Assembly (NCBI GenBank): GCA_025642075.2
Contig: JAODUO010000439.1
Coordinates: 408,501-472,500, forward strand
DNA length: 64,000 nt
Origin: Ridgeia piscesae
Taxonomy: Eukaryota; Annelida; Polychaeta; Sabellida; Siboglinidae
Direction of reading: 5' to 3'
Shown: positions 15,801-25,038 of the stretch, piece by piece
Layout of the letters: every line of letters begins with the position of its first letter
Position numbering within the stretch: the first letter of the stretch is position 1
Translations under genes and position numbers: made by a program
Notes under the pieces: model-generated
Databases searched by the model: none
Seen by the model: only the letters and a program-made list of their open reading frames with translations
Told to the model about the DNA's origin: nothing

Positions 15801-18043
15801 ACACACACAGTCTTACTCACCTCTCTGTGAGACCACACACACAGTCTTACTCACCTCTCTGTGAGACCACACAACAGTCTTACTCACCTCTCTGTGAGAC
15901 CACACACACAGTCTTACTCACCTCTCTGTGAGACCACACACACAGTCTTACTCACCTCTCTGTGAGACCACACACCCAGTCTTACTCACCTCTCCCATGA
16001 AGTTAACTGTGATGTTGGGATTTGAGTAGCTCTTCACAAATTCAATAAACTTCTTCTCCCACGCCATAGCCTGCTTCTGGAATGTTGCGTTCTCGAAGTT
16101 GTTCACGACAAATGTAATGACGAGAGCTGTCGCATTCGCATAGTTCTGTCCTGGAACAAACAAAAACTTTTCTATATAGATGCACACAATGTAGCGAATC
16201 ATTTTCTCCTGCCTTAGTGGAAAATGTTCTCTTATTCTCTGATTATAACGGAGCCATCTCAATCTACAAATTGTTATTATTACATGTGTTTTCTACAGTT
16301 GCAGCAGCAAGCTGGTGCAAGCAACTCGCTCCTGCAACTGTTTATACCACTTCTCTTGTACTTATTTCTTCTACAAATTACAATGCCAGAAAGGTGATAC
16401 TGATCATTCAACCGTCACTGCAAATGTGATATTGTTTATGCAACATATAATGAATACACACGGGTCAGATATGATGTGTATTATATACAACAAATTAATT
16501 GTGATTGTCACAGAAATATTGCATCAAGAAATGTTTGCATTAATTGTGTATATTTTTTTGTAATTTATTTTAAATTTGTATCATAGTCTAGTATTTCCGT
16601 ATGTGAGAAATGCATGGCAATGTATATGTCTATGACTTGAGCCAGGTGCATGTTCGTTTGTTGTTGTTGAATAACACATTCATTCCACTCACCAGGGTAG
16701 CCCCCCAGGGCCACCCAGGGTGAGACTGGTCCCCCGTACGCCCCCAGACACGGCAGGTTCAGCTTGGTCATGTCTGTCACACTCATGGGGTTCGTCACGC
16801 AGTAATCGAAGTGGTCGAGATAGTCGGCTTCTAGGAAGAAAATTCCTGCCGTTTTGAAGAGTCGTTCCCGGCTGTTTTGGTAATAGTTGAGCACACTCTC
16901 TATGGTACAGTTGGTGTTGTCGGGAGAGAGCGGTGTGAAGCAGATGTCCTGTAGGGTGACGGTTTGGTTGAGGTCACTGGACCACGCGGAGAGGCCTTGT
17001 ATTGCCAGCTGTAGAGACAGCACCTGGAACACAGCAATCAACTCAGTCAGTGTCACTCACTGTCTGGGCTCTGCTTCGTAGATTCAGGAAGGGAAGTCCA
17101 CATCAGGTGCTGGGAGGCTGGTGACTGATGACGCCAATACAGGACAGGCAAGTCCTGCCACAGAGGCCGTAGGGTACTTGACTACACCCTGTACCTCATT
17201 TATAACCCTGTACCTCACTTATAACCCTGTACCTCACTTATAAGGGATTCTTTGGAACCTAAAAGGAATTCTTTTGTGTCATAAAATGTTAATAAAAAGG
17301 GATTCTTTAAAAACTTTAGAATGATTGCTAAATCATACTAGTTGAGTATTCGTAGAAAGATAAAATAGATGAGTGAATTGTGAAGAAGAAAAACGATACT
17401 TCCGGAGAACCTGTGATTGAAATGACTTAGATGTAAATTACCATTAACAATTAAGACAGTGTTACCTGCTCAGTTATAGACAGGTGATATCACAGACAGC
17501 AGACACCACTGACACAGAGAGTCCTCAGGCACACAACATCAGTGCATCCATCCAGACTCACACTCAACTGACCTCCCGGGGGGCTTACAACATATCCAAA
17601 CTAATGACCCTGTGGTTACCATGTCCTGAATCTCTCCCACTGACCTGGTCAAGGATGTCCTGTCTCAACACAGGACCATAGAGAGTTCTACCAGTCGATC
17701 CACCAGTGTCCGCGTGCCACCACATCGACTTGTTAGTGGTTGTGATGATCAGCTGCTCAGTCCGATAGAACGGTCTGTAAAGGGTTAACAACACACACTA
17801 TTGAATGTGTATTTTATTTATTCATGCATTTATTTAATTGGTTTATGATTTTTATATGTAATAATTATGCTTTAATTTTTAATGTATCATTTATTTATGT
17901 AATTATCTTATCAGAAACGACGCCATGTACTTAGCTTGGTCTTTTTATTTTACCCTAATATCATAACTACCTGCCTATTAAAAAAAAATTATGATGCCAT
18001 ATACAAAAATGTGTATATGCGTCTATAGATTAGCTGGTCCTGG

Positions 18044-18088
<45 letters not shown>

Positions 18089-21000
18089 TCTTTAGACAAA
18101 TGACTTTTACATTGAACCTAATAATATTATTATTTTGATAAATTTGTACCTTACTTTGTAAGTTTTTGTAATTCTGGAAAACCACACCCAGAGACATTTA
18201 ACATTAAGTACTAAAATGATAAAGTTATCTAAATAAAATAAATTTGTTAAAACATGTCGCAAATAACCAAAATTAACTGACTAAACTGTGACAACTTAGA
18301 AAAAGGTTACATAAGTATGCAACATAAATATATATTATACTGTATGAACAGTATGAATTAATTAGTTACCTAATAATAATAATTTAACTAAACCACTCAA
18401 AACAATTATCAGCTGAATAAATAGTAACCAGATGAAAAAACATTCACATGTTTATACATAGTATGCGTGTCATAAATATCTTAAATTAAAAAAATTAACT
18501 TATCAGTTTAATAAATAATAATTAGTTAGCTAAACGACTCACGTGAAGTGGTCATTGAAGTACTTCCTTTCTTGCCTTGCCCGACTGTCGGGGGCGGACC
18601 ACAACTCGACCGGGTCAGTTGTAACTTGGAACATCGTCAGACCAGCCACAAATGCACAACTGACCACAAGACCAACTCCCAGAACGACCACCGGGTGGCC
18701 AGCACAAAAGCGCCCCCACGTGGCAAACGTTGTCTCCAGCCATTGTTCCATCTTCGCACCGATGCGTTCACTACAACTAATGTCGTTGCTTGTAATGATC
18801 TTTGTGGAGTTGCTACTGAAGCTGTGGTCGTCGCTGGAGTTGAGGCGACTTCGACCACCGTTCACACTGAACATATCTTCCGATGTGTTGTCCAACTTTG
18901 CAGGTGCGATCAAGCTTGACCTGTATCAAAATGCAGTTTTACTTAGTTGCTTATTTATCGCCATAACATTGCATGATAACTGTAACTTTAGAGGAATTGT
19001 GCCATTTTAACACTGTATATTTGTTAAGACATGTACATTGTTAAAACAGTTTATCTCACATCGATATATATTTTGATATTTGTAAGTGAAGATCATTTAG
19101 ACCAATAAGAATTAGAGCCTCATCTAAGATTTAGTGTAGCAACATGGCTGATTATAAGATAGTTGCACGTTCTGTCACTGCTAACTTTTAAACATATTTT
19201 TAGGTGAATAAAATTGCTTAGTTGCACACAAAAGTTGCTGTAATAATTACAGTGTCGACATTTTGTTGATTGCAAATTACTCAAACATACTACATTCTAA
19301 AATATTCATATACAAACTTGTACAGTGTTGTTATATAACTAACTAAAACAAAAACAACCATAATTACAACTTAAACCAACCAAAACACCAGACCTGAGCT
19401 GCACGTGCCACGTACCATATCAGATAGGTTCCAAAGATTAGCACAAACACGGAATAGACACAGGAACAGATGAAGGCCATCGCGTCAATGCCCCAGATGG
19501 TCCACGGCGTGGGAGGTGGTGGTGGTGGCGGTGGTGGTGCAGCACACGCGGAGGTGCAGTCCTGACAACTGCACGACTTGTCACATGATGTGATGTTGCG
19601 TTCCATTGGGTAAAGTGTTGCGCCATGGATGTGAACCGGCTTTTCGGCGAGGTTGAAATATATCATAAATGGAGTCTGTCTGTTGCTTGTGTTACCCATA
19701 TAGTCAAGCCAGTGCTGTGGGGAACAGTCCTTCCGACCACACAGCACTGACATAGCCCTCATATTCCCACTAGGCATCTGTACGTCCTTGCACGATTTGT
19801 ACATGCCGTCTGCGAAATCAGTTGATATGGCACAGTTCACCGCTGTGATTGGGTTATCCTTGCCGCGTGGTTCAGGTCCTGTCTTGTTCGCGTTCATGAA
19901 CAGACTCTGATGCGGGTCACATGTGAAGTAGCAGTAGAGGTCAATGAAGTTGCGCTTGCAGGCAGGACAGCGCTTGAGGAGGTCGACCGGGGTCTTGAGG
20001 TTCTTATCCAGGGTCATGATCTGACCAGCGCTACAGCAAGTACGCGGTGGTGACCCTGAAACATAGCTTTATGCAGAGACCCGTCCACCCATCATTTAGA
20101 GCAAAAAAAGTCTTTTAAAACCATAGATATTGTCAGTTATGCCTTAGAAGTGAGTGTAAATGGTGTCACGTGTGTGTTTGTAGTCCATTTCAGGTCATCA
20201 GACACATCTTAAAGTTTGTAAACTGTCCACCAAAACATGTGTGACTGGCAATAATTTTATCCTGCATAAAGCCCTGCTCTGAAACCACAAGAATAAATTA
20301 TTATAATCACGTGGGAATAGTTTTCATTTTAGACATTCCACTTGAGCTGGACCACCCAGGAAGATGTTCCATTTTATATGCCATTTTACATGTTTGGAAA
20401 ACTTCAAATAGAATACTAATTTGCTATGAATGTCCCCTAAAGGTGACAATATGTCTTTAGCCAATACACACCACATTCACACCATTTTAAACACAATTAA
20501 CTGATCATAAAAATAAGCACCACAACTTGCATTTGTAGAAAATTTAGAGTTTTGATTTGTCAGTGTCCACCAACAATGTACAGCTGGGAGCACAGTTTAG
20601 AGGTGAAAGAGGTAGACCGTATTATAACTGCGTGGCTGACTAGTATCCTGTCTGCAGTTGCTAGGCAGAAACAGGCAATACAGTGTATACATGTATGACC
20701 ATTTTGCTTTTTGGTAGGAAAAAGAAACATTCAATCAAATTTTGTTTGTACAGTGACATTAGCCTAAGATAATTATATGCAAAATTTGAGAACAAATTAC
20801 TTTACAGTGTTTTTAAATAGGCAAATTATTACTAATAATTACCAGTTTTGGGGCCCTTGAAGGCCTTTAAAATGACTCAATCAAATAACAATTTCTCATG
20901 CATAGTGGCTGTACCCTAAGATATTAAGATATATCTGTGCGACATCTGAAAACCAGATCTTGGACAGTTTCTGGGAAATGGGAGCTAATGGTGCATGACA

Positions 21001-23666
21001 GACAGAGAGTGATGGCATAAGTTTGTTGGACCTTCGGCCGAAGAACTAAAAATTTATTTGAACTCTATGTGTGTAGCATCGTGTGCATGTTATAGTAATA
21101 AAGCTATTCGTGGACATACACATGATAATGTGCTACGTAAGTGTTCACTGCCTCAGCAAGATAAACTCACCATCGCTTGGGATGAACTGTGGACAGAGTT
21201 GCTTCAGTACCTCCACAGCCCGAGAGTCTGTTAGATTCTTAGCAGGTCCATCATACTGACAGTTATACTTATCACCACACTGCTTGTACCAAATACAGTG
21301 CCCCTCGTCCTTGCCATGGCTGATGGCCTGTTAACAAGTGACACACACGAGTTTGAGTACTGTACATGATATATCACACAGGGCACATCTTTTGTACATG
21401 GTTTGAACTTTGAACCCATGCTGCAATTATGACTCCCGACCCATTTATTTTACATACATTTTCATGTGTGTGAAAAAATTTAAACTTAAAACTCAGTTCA
21501 TTTGATTAATATCACTGATTACTGGCAGTCGGAATAGCGGTTAAAGGACGTCCAGCAGCACACACGCTACTGTGTTAATGACCACACGTTTCCTGTATCC
21601 TCAGCATGTTGAGACTAGGCAGTATCTGGAAGAAGACATGTACTATTGCACATACAAGATGGCCCATGTCACATTCCCCATTAGACAAGGTATAACTATA
21701 TGCACCCATGTCTACTAGGCATACATTAAGTCCCTAAGGTTTAGCTGGACAAGTGTCTATGGGTTTGGAATACTTGCCACATTGTAAAAAAGGCTGTTTA
21801 CAGATGGAATAATTTCTTTACAATATGACCATTTTGTTGGGAGCGTATGTCTACATCATGAAAAAGGTCACGTAGTTGCATGATTTCTAAAGATTTAGGT
21901 GCAATAAAAGTTACCTTATTCTTACGTATTTGTATTGTCCAAATTTCCGTGATCTTTTATTTAGCTGGTCTAACAGATTTGCTGGGTAGGCACACTGTGG
22001 CTTTGGACTGAAGCATACATTTTGGGACAAAATACATGTATACACATCCCTTACAATATATAGTCTTTTGTATTTATAAAATAAATGGCCATGGCTATTT
22101 GACTGGATATGGTCAAATAGCCTGGGAAACTATATTCATCCGGATACGAACAAATAGCTCATGTTTGCGTATACGCTATTTGACCAGATAAATACGGACA
22201 AATAGCATGAGATTAATACAAACAAATAGCCCATGTTTGAGTATGTGCTATCTAAGCGGATAAATACGGACAAATAACCCGACATTGAGCATACGCTATA
22301 CGACCAGACAGATGAAACATTGTCAGAGGCAACGGGTATATTCTCACAAATTAATATTTAACCATTGTGTTTCGCCAAAATTCGACCTTTTAAGCTACAA
22401 AATTATGTTTGCACAAAATGAATCAAATAGTCTAAATGCTATACACTGTAGATTAAGAAAGTATGTTTAAATTGTAAAATACGGCAAGTTTTTATTCATC
22501 TGTTCGACTGGACTGGCCAGTATATATTTCACTACACAACACTTAGTACAGATGGGAGCCACGCCCCCGTTTATAGTGTTGTTTTATTTTACTTGTCACT
22601 TTCCTTTTTTTACAAATAGGGTTCTATGACAAAACACAAAGATCAAAACACCACGTAATTTTTTTTGCTGTTATGCAAAAAACTATGTACCTGTGCATAC
22701 ATATATGAAATCAATAATTTAATTCTTGCAATAGGATATCATCTCAAAGTTACTATTTTCAAACTGCGCAACAGCTGTCAATACATTTCTAAAATCTGCA
22801 AACTCGCATCCAACAGCCAGTTCATCATCTCAATTGTGCCACTTGGGCGAATTTGAATTGAACTTCTGTGAGAAACATATCTGCACAAATAGCCCAAGTA
22901 CTGACATATGCTATTTGTCCATATACGGACGTATAGTTCCCCAGGCTATTCGACTGCATCCAGATGTATAGCCACTCCGTAAATAAATATATATTGCTTC
23001 CGTCACTTGTACGTATAGAATTCGGACCCACCTCAGTTGTGCTGGCCATTATAACTGTATATTTGCCTCACACTAACTCTATTCCCTAATCATAAACATG
23101 ATCAATCAGCATTCCCAGGTACATTTATGTTTAACAAATATTGCATTTTGAGACCCAGCAACAGCGCTCCAATGTATGCCAGATGCAAGCACTGTAGACA
23201 GTGCACATGGAATGATCGAGCGATATGCGCCGTGCACATGGAATGAACGATAAAACAGTTTGTTTATGCCGACCGCACTGTCTTTTCTACCATAAAACTC
23301 ACAAAAGACGCGCTGTGTTGGTAAAACATAAATATGCATGAGATGATCATGTTGCAATGTTAAATGATTGAATTACAAAATGAAAATCAAGTATCAAATG
23401 TTGGCAAAGTCAAAGATACTATTATAATGCAATGGCACAGTTGAGGTGGGCCCGAATTCTACACAAGTGCCTTGCTTCCTTAATAATGGGAACGTGGGTC
23501 TGTCTCGTATTTTTTGTTTGGCGGTGGCAGCCCTAGGGCTAGTGATTACGCCGAAGTTCCAGAGGGAGAGAACATGTTTACTTACTGCGGCAGAAGGGTG
23601 CACAGCGGGGGAGAAGAGAAACACACACAGCACACAACAGGCAAATGCTGTCGATGCAACGTCCAT
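1822..23666 (-). CDS. NPC1: NPC1 intracellular cholesterol transporter, 3' end outside window
   Basis: NPC1 takes unesterified cholesterol from NPC2 in the lumen of late endosomes and lysosomes and moves it into the limiting membrane. I traced 20 coding exons on the minus strand, listed separately: signal peptide, Cys-rich N-terminal sterol domain, proline linker, TM1, TM2 with the middle lumenal domain, sterol-sensing domain (exons 8-11), Cys-rich C-terminal lumenal domain (exons 14-18) and the second TM bundle (exons 19-20). Recognisable segments are TPWTIWGID after the proline run, [20 protein letters not shown] in the SSD, GPPVYFV and [10 protein letters not shown] in the lumenal domain, and [11 protein letters not shown]. 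About 1244 codons are present against about 1278 in human NPC1; the final about 80, including the tail with any sorting signal, lie left of position 1. Phases close at all junctions except exon 3/4. The paralogue NPC1L1 is a vertebrate split, so I call the single-family ancestor. Intron 7 is almost entirely minisatellite. Confidence 0.95.
2369..2690. repeat. Second copy of the array's right edge plus about 210 bp of flank
   Basis: About 3.3 units of the same 34-bp repeat followed by a near-identical copy of 1551-1765 (GAGGTTG.., the TTCACTGGTTGCAG stretch, GATATAATACTTTTTGGTCG, AATATGGTAAGTCTATTATT), differing by scattered substitutions and a short deletion. The two copies lie on either side of NPC1 exon 20; the exon itself is not duplicated. 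Confidence 0.95.
2705..2747. repeat. Perfect 19-bp inverted repeat with 5-nt loop
   Basis: Arms TGTTTTTTATGAAATCATC (2705-2723) and GATGATTTCATAAAAAACA (2729-2747) around AGGCA. It lies about 15 bp beyond the edge of the duplicated segment and could form a stable hairpin. Confidence 0.95.
3060..3440 (+). mobile_element. Non-LTR retrotransposon 3' fragment
   Basis: The plus strand carries a decayed reverse-transcriptase C-terminus: RSLRLSISK, then [20 protein letters not shown] and [20 protein letters not shown] with TYLF. The order R.F...P..WN.LP...K....I..F...LKTYLF is the usual LINE ORF2 tail of jockey/CR1/RTE-type elements. The end is GCGCTATAGAAGTTTTACAA plus an ATT-repeat tail. One stop interrupts it, so it is dead. 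A minus-strand open frame over it is an artefact. Confidence 0.8.
3547..3778 (-). CDS. NPC1: NPC1 exon 19, second TM bundle
   Basis: Encodes [40 protein letters not shown], a further helix and [27 protein letters not shown] and [15 protein letters not shown] are highly conserved and belong to the C-terminal half of the RND fold. Acceptor TTTCCAG, donor GTCATG|GTAAGT. Confidence 0.94.
4323..4509 (-). CDS. NPC1: NPC1 exon 18, end of C-terminal lumenal domain
   Basis: Encodes [35 protein letters not shown], then a sequon-rich stretch (NDS, NKT) and [29 protein letters not shown] matches human NPC1 closely. Acceptor TCTGCAG, donor TACAG|GTAAGT. Confidence 0.93.
5332..5390 (-). CDS. NPC1: NPC1 exon 17, C-terminal lumenal domain
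   Basis: A 59-nt exon encoding [20 protein letters not shown], matching GGHAAYSSAVN. Acceptor GTTTCAG, donor TTGGAG|GTGAAC; incoming phase 2, outgoing phase 1. Confidence 0.9.
5997..6129 (-). CDS. NPC1: NPC1 exon 16, C-terminal lumenal domain
   Basis: Encodes [20 protein letters not shown] and [31 protein letters not shown]...C is the family match; the cysteines CEPC take the place of human CVRC. Acceptor GTCAACAG, donor AAAAGG|GTAGGG. Confidence 0.92.
6695..6816 (-). CDS. NPC1: NPC1 exon 15, C-terminal lumenal domain
   Basis: Encodes [20 protein letters not shown] followed by [25 protein letters not shown]...CCR is conserved, including the CC pair. Acceptor GTGTGCAG, donor CAACAG|GTTGGT, which is weaker than the other donors here. 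Confidence 0.93.
7233..7423 (-). CDS. NPC1: NPC1 exon 14, C-terminal lumenal domain
   Basis: Encodes [40 protein letters not shown] and [27 protein letters not shown] and GHDYT..GQN..CG..GC match the Cys-rich lumenal domain. Acceptor TCTGCAG, donor TACAG|GTGAGG. Confidence 0.94.
7423..7672. other. NPC1 intron 13
   Basis: AT-rich intron between exons 14 and 13; I see no repeat or RNA structure. The longer NPC1 introns 1822-3547, 5390-5997, 7762-8952, 9101-10875, 17023-17645, 17774-18543 and 20055-21171 likewise hold only AT-rich sequence apart from the elements listed. Confidence 0.6.
7673..7762 (-). CDS. NPC1: NPC1 exon 13, TM segment entering the C-terminal lumenal domain
   Basis: Encodes [20 protein letters not shown] then [18 protein letters not shown] is an RND-family string just after the helix. 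Acceptor TTTCCAG, donor CCACAG|GTACGT. Thirty codons, phase 0 on both sides. Confidence 0.9.
8952..9101 (-). CDS. NPC1: NPC1 exon 12, cytosolic loop after the SSD
   Basis: Encodes [16 protein letters not shown], an acidic linker, then [20 protein letters not shown] and WVRPTV. It corresponds to the CCVRG...[20 protein letters not shown] loop. Acceptor GGCATAG, donor ACAGTG|GTAAGT. Confidence 0.9.
9548..9614. repeat. (TA)n microsatellite
   Basis: About 30 TA units in NPC1 intron 11. A second (AT)n tract with an AC end follows at 9759-9812. Confidence 0.98.
10875..11002 (-). CDS. NPC1: NPC1 exon 11, end of sterol-sensing domain
   Basis: Encodes [20 protein letters not shown] and [18 protein letters not shown], equivalent to [31 protein letters not shown].KRQ. 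Acceptor TCCACCAG, donor CAACAG|GTGAGT. Confidence 0.95.
11373..11487 (-). CDS. NPC1: NPC1 exon 10, sterol-sensing domain
   Basis: Encodes [20 protein letters not shown] and [19 protein letters not shown], matching the [21 protein letters not shown] segment of human NPC1. Acceptor GTTTTAG, donor CCTAG|GTCAGT, phase 1. Confidence 0.94.
11788..11970 (-). CDS. NPC1: NPC1 exon 9, sterol-sensing domain core
   Basis: Encodes [20 protein letters not shown], then [20 protein letters not shown] and [18 protein letters not shown]. The last string is the most conserved part of the SSD across NPC1, Patched and SCAP, where GVDNIF is diagnostic of the RND/SSD fold. Acceptor GTTTCAG, donor TATCAG|GTGGGC. 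Confidence 0.97.
12165..12250 (-). mobile_element. Degraded SINE head, tRNA-like
   Basis: On the minus strand a box-B-like GAGTTCAAATACTGCG follows a region resembling the head of the SINE at 45985-46268. Strongly diverged. Confidence 0.35.
12267..12395 (-). CDS. NPC1: NPC1 exon 8, start of sterol-sensing domain
   Basis: Encodes [20 protein letters not shown] and the first SSD helix ([14 protein letters not shown]), equivalent to RSIEDELNRESDSDV...SYAIMFLYISLALG. Acceptor TTTGCAG, donor CTATTT|GTAAGT, both phase 0. Confidence 0.94.
12622..15989. repeat. 34-bp minisatellite made of the NPC1 exon 7 splice donor, about 99 units
   Basis: In the direction of NPC1 transcription each unit reads GAGAG|GTGAGTAAGACTG, a GT-rich stretch, then GGTCTCACA. 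The native exon 7 end is GGAGAG|GTGAGTAAGACTGGG, so unit 1 is the real junction and all downstream units are copies of it, including its last five coding bases. Most units keep GTGAGTAAG intact. The left 400-700 bp uses a variant with GTCACA in place of GTCTCACA. At 12557-12622 two copies of an unrelated 34-bp sequence continue the same period. The array is about 94 percent of intron 7 (12396-15989). Confidence 0.97.
15990..16150 (-). CDS. NPC1: NPC1 exon 7, end of middle lumenal domain
   Basis: Encodes [38 protein letters not shown] and NFMGE; AWEKEFI.FVK.Y.NPN is the human counterpart. The donor is GGAGAG|GTGAGTAAG. The last five coding bases together with this donor are the seed of the 34-bp array filling the next intron. 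Confidence 0.94.
16693..17023 (-). CDS. NPC1: NPC1 exon 6, middle lumenal domain
   Basis: Encodes [11 protein letters not shown], then [25 protein letters not shown]..., HFDYCVTNP and [20 protein letters not shown]. This is the cholesterol-transporter middle lumenal domain, with cysteines and N-glycosylation sequons (NCT, NQT) in family positions. Acceptor GTTCCAG, donor CCCTG|GTGAGT. Confidence 0.94.
17185..17243. repeat. Short 20-bp tandem repeat, three units
   Basis: CCCTGTACCTCACTTATAA repeated three times in NPC1 intron 5. It is 160 bp from exon 6 and does not touch a junction. Confidence 0.85.
17645..17774 (-). CDS. NPC1: NPC1 exon 5, middle lumenal domain
   Basis: Encodes [14 protein letters not shown] followed by a segment ending [19 protein letters not shown] is a near-invariant NPC1 string. 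Acceptor CTTTACAG, donor GACCAG|GTCAGT, phase 0 at the 3' end. Confidence 0.92.
18044..18085. repeat. (TA)n microsatellite in NPC1 intron 4
   Basis: About 20 TA units. Confidence 0.97.
18543..18920 (-). CDS. NPC1: NPC1 exon 4, cytosolic loop, TM2, start of middle lumenal domain
   Basis: Encodes a Ser/Asn-rich cytosolic loop, TM2 ([19 protein letters not shown]) and the family hallmark [26 protein letters not shown], which matches the TTNPVDLWSAP..QAR.E..YFD.HF signature of NPC1. Acceptor GATACAG, donor TTCAC|GTGAGT, finishing in phase 2 to complete a Thr codon with exon 5. Confidence 0.92.
19394..20055 (-). CDS. NPC1: NPC1 exon 3, N-terminal domain, proline linker and TM1
   Basis: A 662-nt exon holding most of the sterol-binding N-terminal domain ([54 protein letters not shown]), a run of nine prolines coded by a CCN microsatellite, and the first TM segment after [13 protein letters not shown]. 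The donor CTCAG|GTCTGG looks canonical but leaves phase 0, whereas exon 4 needs two carried bases. Weaker donors a few bases downstream (GTCTG|GTGTTT or GGTTG|GTTTAA) would restore the frame, so the 3' edge is uncertain by about 5-17 nt. Confidence 0.88.
21171..21327 (-). CDS. NPC1: NPC1 exon 2, start of N-terminal sterol domain
   Basis: Acceptor TTAACAG, donor GATG|GTGAGT. Encodes the opening of the Cys-rich N-terminal domain (HCIWYKQCG...[10 protein letters not shown]...LCPQF), matching the family's CVWYGECG...YNC.Y.GP pattern with its paired cysteines. A predicted N-glycosylation site (NLT) lies in the middle. Confidence 0.9.
22087..22980. mobile_element. Inverted-repeat DNA element with 8-bp A/T target duplication
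   Basis: The left end (ATGGCTATTTG..GTCAAATAGCCTGGG) and the reverse complement of the right end (GTGGCTATAC..GTCGAATAGCCTGGGG) are homologous over about 80 bp. Left subterminal units of CGGACAAATAGC.. repeat several times. AAATAAAT flanks both sides (22079-22086 and 22981-22988). Non-autonomous, in NPC1 intron 1; family uncertain (MULE- or hAT-like). The duplicated site is low-complexity, so its edges could be off by a few bases. Confidence 0.55.
23586..23666 (-). CDS. NPC1: NPC1 exon 1, signal peptide
   Basis: Encodes residues 1-27: a short N-region, a hydrophobic Cys/Leu/Val/Phe core and a PSAA cleavage-like end. The ATG is preceded by AAA (purine at -3) and followed by G. The donor is CCGCA|GTAAGT; phase 0. 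An in-frame ATG 48 nt upstream would add MLNERLKQSLGFQSLK, but that gives a poorer signal peptide, so the inner ATG is preferred. Confidence 0.8.
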
Positions 23667-25032
23667 TTTCAAACTCTGGAAGCCTAAACTCTGTTTTAAC
23701 CTTTCATTTAACACGAGTCACGCCTTCGCGACTTCTGACTGTCAAACTACGCTTCACGCTCTAAATCTTACTACCGTCCACTGCTTTTGTTTGGGGAATG
23801 AATCAGATGCTGTCAGGTGATCGGTCGTACAAATCAAAATTATAACTTGGCATACAGCATCCGGAGTAACATTCGTCTTGCGCAGGCGCCACGGTTACTT
23901 GTAATTCAACTGTACAGGTGTCTTAATTTTGACTGGCGAAAATTAATGTATCAAAGACAGCATCACGTCAGTGCGCAAGGTGACTCGTTTGGTTTATTCT
24001 AAAATGTTGGAGTATAATATTATTTTGGAATTAATTCAGTGATATACCTAATGCAATGTTGGAGGTGGAGAATTCCACTCTTTCATTGTGGTTGGTTCAG
24101 GTTCAAATTTCTTCATTTAAGTTGTTTCACGTTCCTGGTGTATACGATAGTCTCTTCTCTTCCCATGCATTCCTTATTGTGTCTGTCGCTAACAAGGTAG
24201 TAAGCGGGCCTTTACTGTGGTTGGTGTGCGACATAAAGATAACCGTATCCGTAATTTTAATTCGTCTTTTGCACAACACTGGCGCATGTTGATGTCTTCA
24301 CTAGGCGCCGCCACTGTACATCAGCGGCTGACGTGTTTGTAGGTTGTTTTGTGGTGGTCCACTGACACGCCCCTTTCGACTGTTGTGGCGTGGGTAGTTT
24401 GGCATTGGCAACGGAGTCACCACTGCAAACATTATTTGTTTGCATTTCGGTAGTCAATACCAATTATTATTATGTTACAGTTCGCCCGACCGTTTGTTTT
24501 TATAACATTACTGATAGTTGAAAGGACACGTGGCCCGGCTAATAGCATAAGGCTGTTATAGACTATAAGGCAACTAAAAAAACGAAAAGGGTTTAGACAC
24601 GTGCGTGCGTGGCATAGATATGTAATGTAGTTCGTGGCAGTGGTTGTCGGTGCAACTGCATGTAACATTGTGCTGCGATGTCACGTGTGCGCGATCATAT
24701 TTTGACTTTCGTTTTGTAATGTAGCCACTCTGTCTATATATTGCAAAGGCTAAATCAACCGTGCTCAGCATTAATTCATCCAACTCATCGCAGATTTTTA
24801 TGAAGCAGGCCAGGATCCGAGTGTCTATATACGTGTTGCACTTTTGACATGGGGCAGCTGGAGAACTATACGTCTATATCTAATGCCATATTAAATATAA
24901 TGTCTATAATTTTATCTAAAGCCACATTCACACAGGTAATTTTTTTACATAGTGTATTCTCAGTCAATTATGCCCTGCATAAGAACATATGCCAACTCAT
25001 GTAATTACCAACACTAGTTATCTTAATAATTC
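23667..25032. other. Intergenic: NPC1 5' flank and end of PDIA6 transcript
   Basis: Holds the NPC1 5' UTR and promoter, not delimited. There is no TATA box at a sensible distance. A CRE/ATF-like TGACGTGATG (minus strand) sits near 23962-23971. The rest, to about 25030, shows no coding exon or structured RNA I can support. Confidence 0.5.
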
Positions 25033-25038
25033 TTTATT
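25033..25038 (-). terminator. PDIA6 polyadenylation signal, candidate
   Basis: AATAAA on the minus strand 525 bp beyond the stop codon, implying a 3' UTR of about 550 nt. Confidence 0.4.

Noticed and set aside
12622..15989. Repeat protein with [11 protein letters not shown] units (plus strand near 14419-14754)
   Set aside because: Short stretch where repeat lengths happen to keep frame; the array is intronic on the opposite strand.
1822..23666. Patched or NPC1L1 instead of NPC1
   Set aside because: The Cys-rich N-terminal sterol domain, proline linker with TPWTIWGID and the three lumenal domains fit NPC1; NPC1L1 is a vertebrate paralogue.
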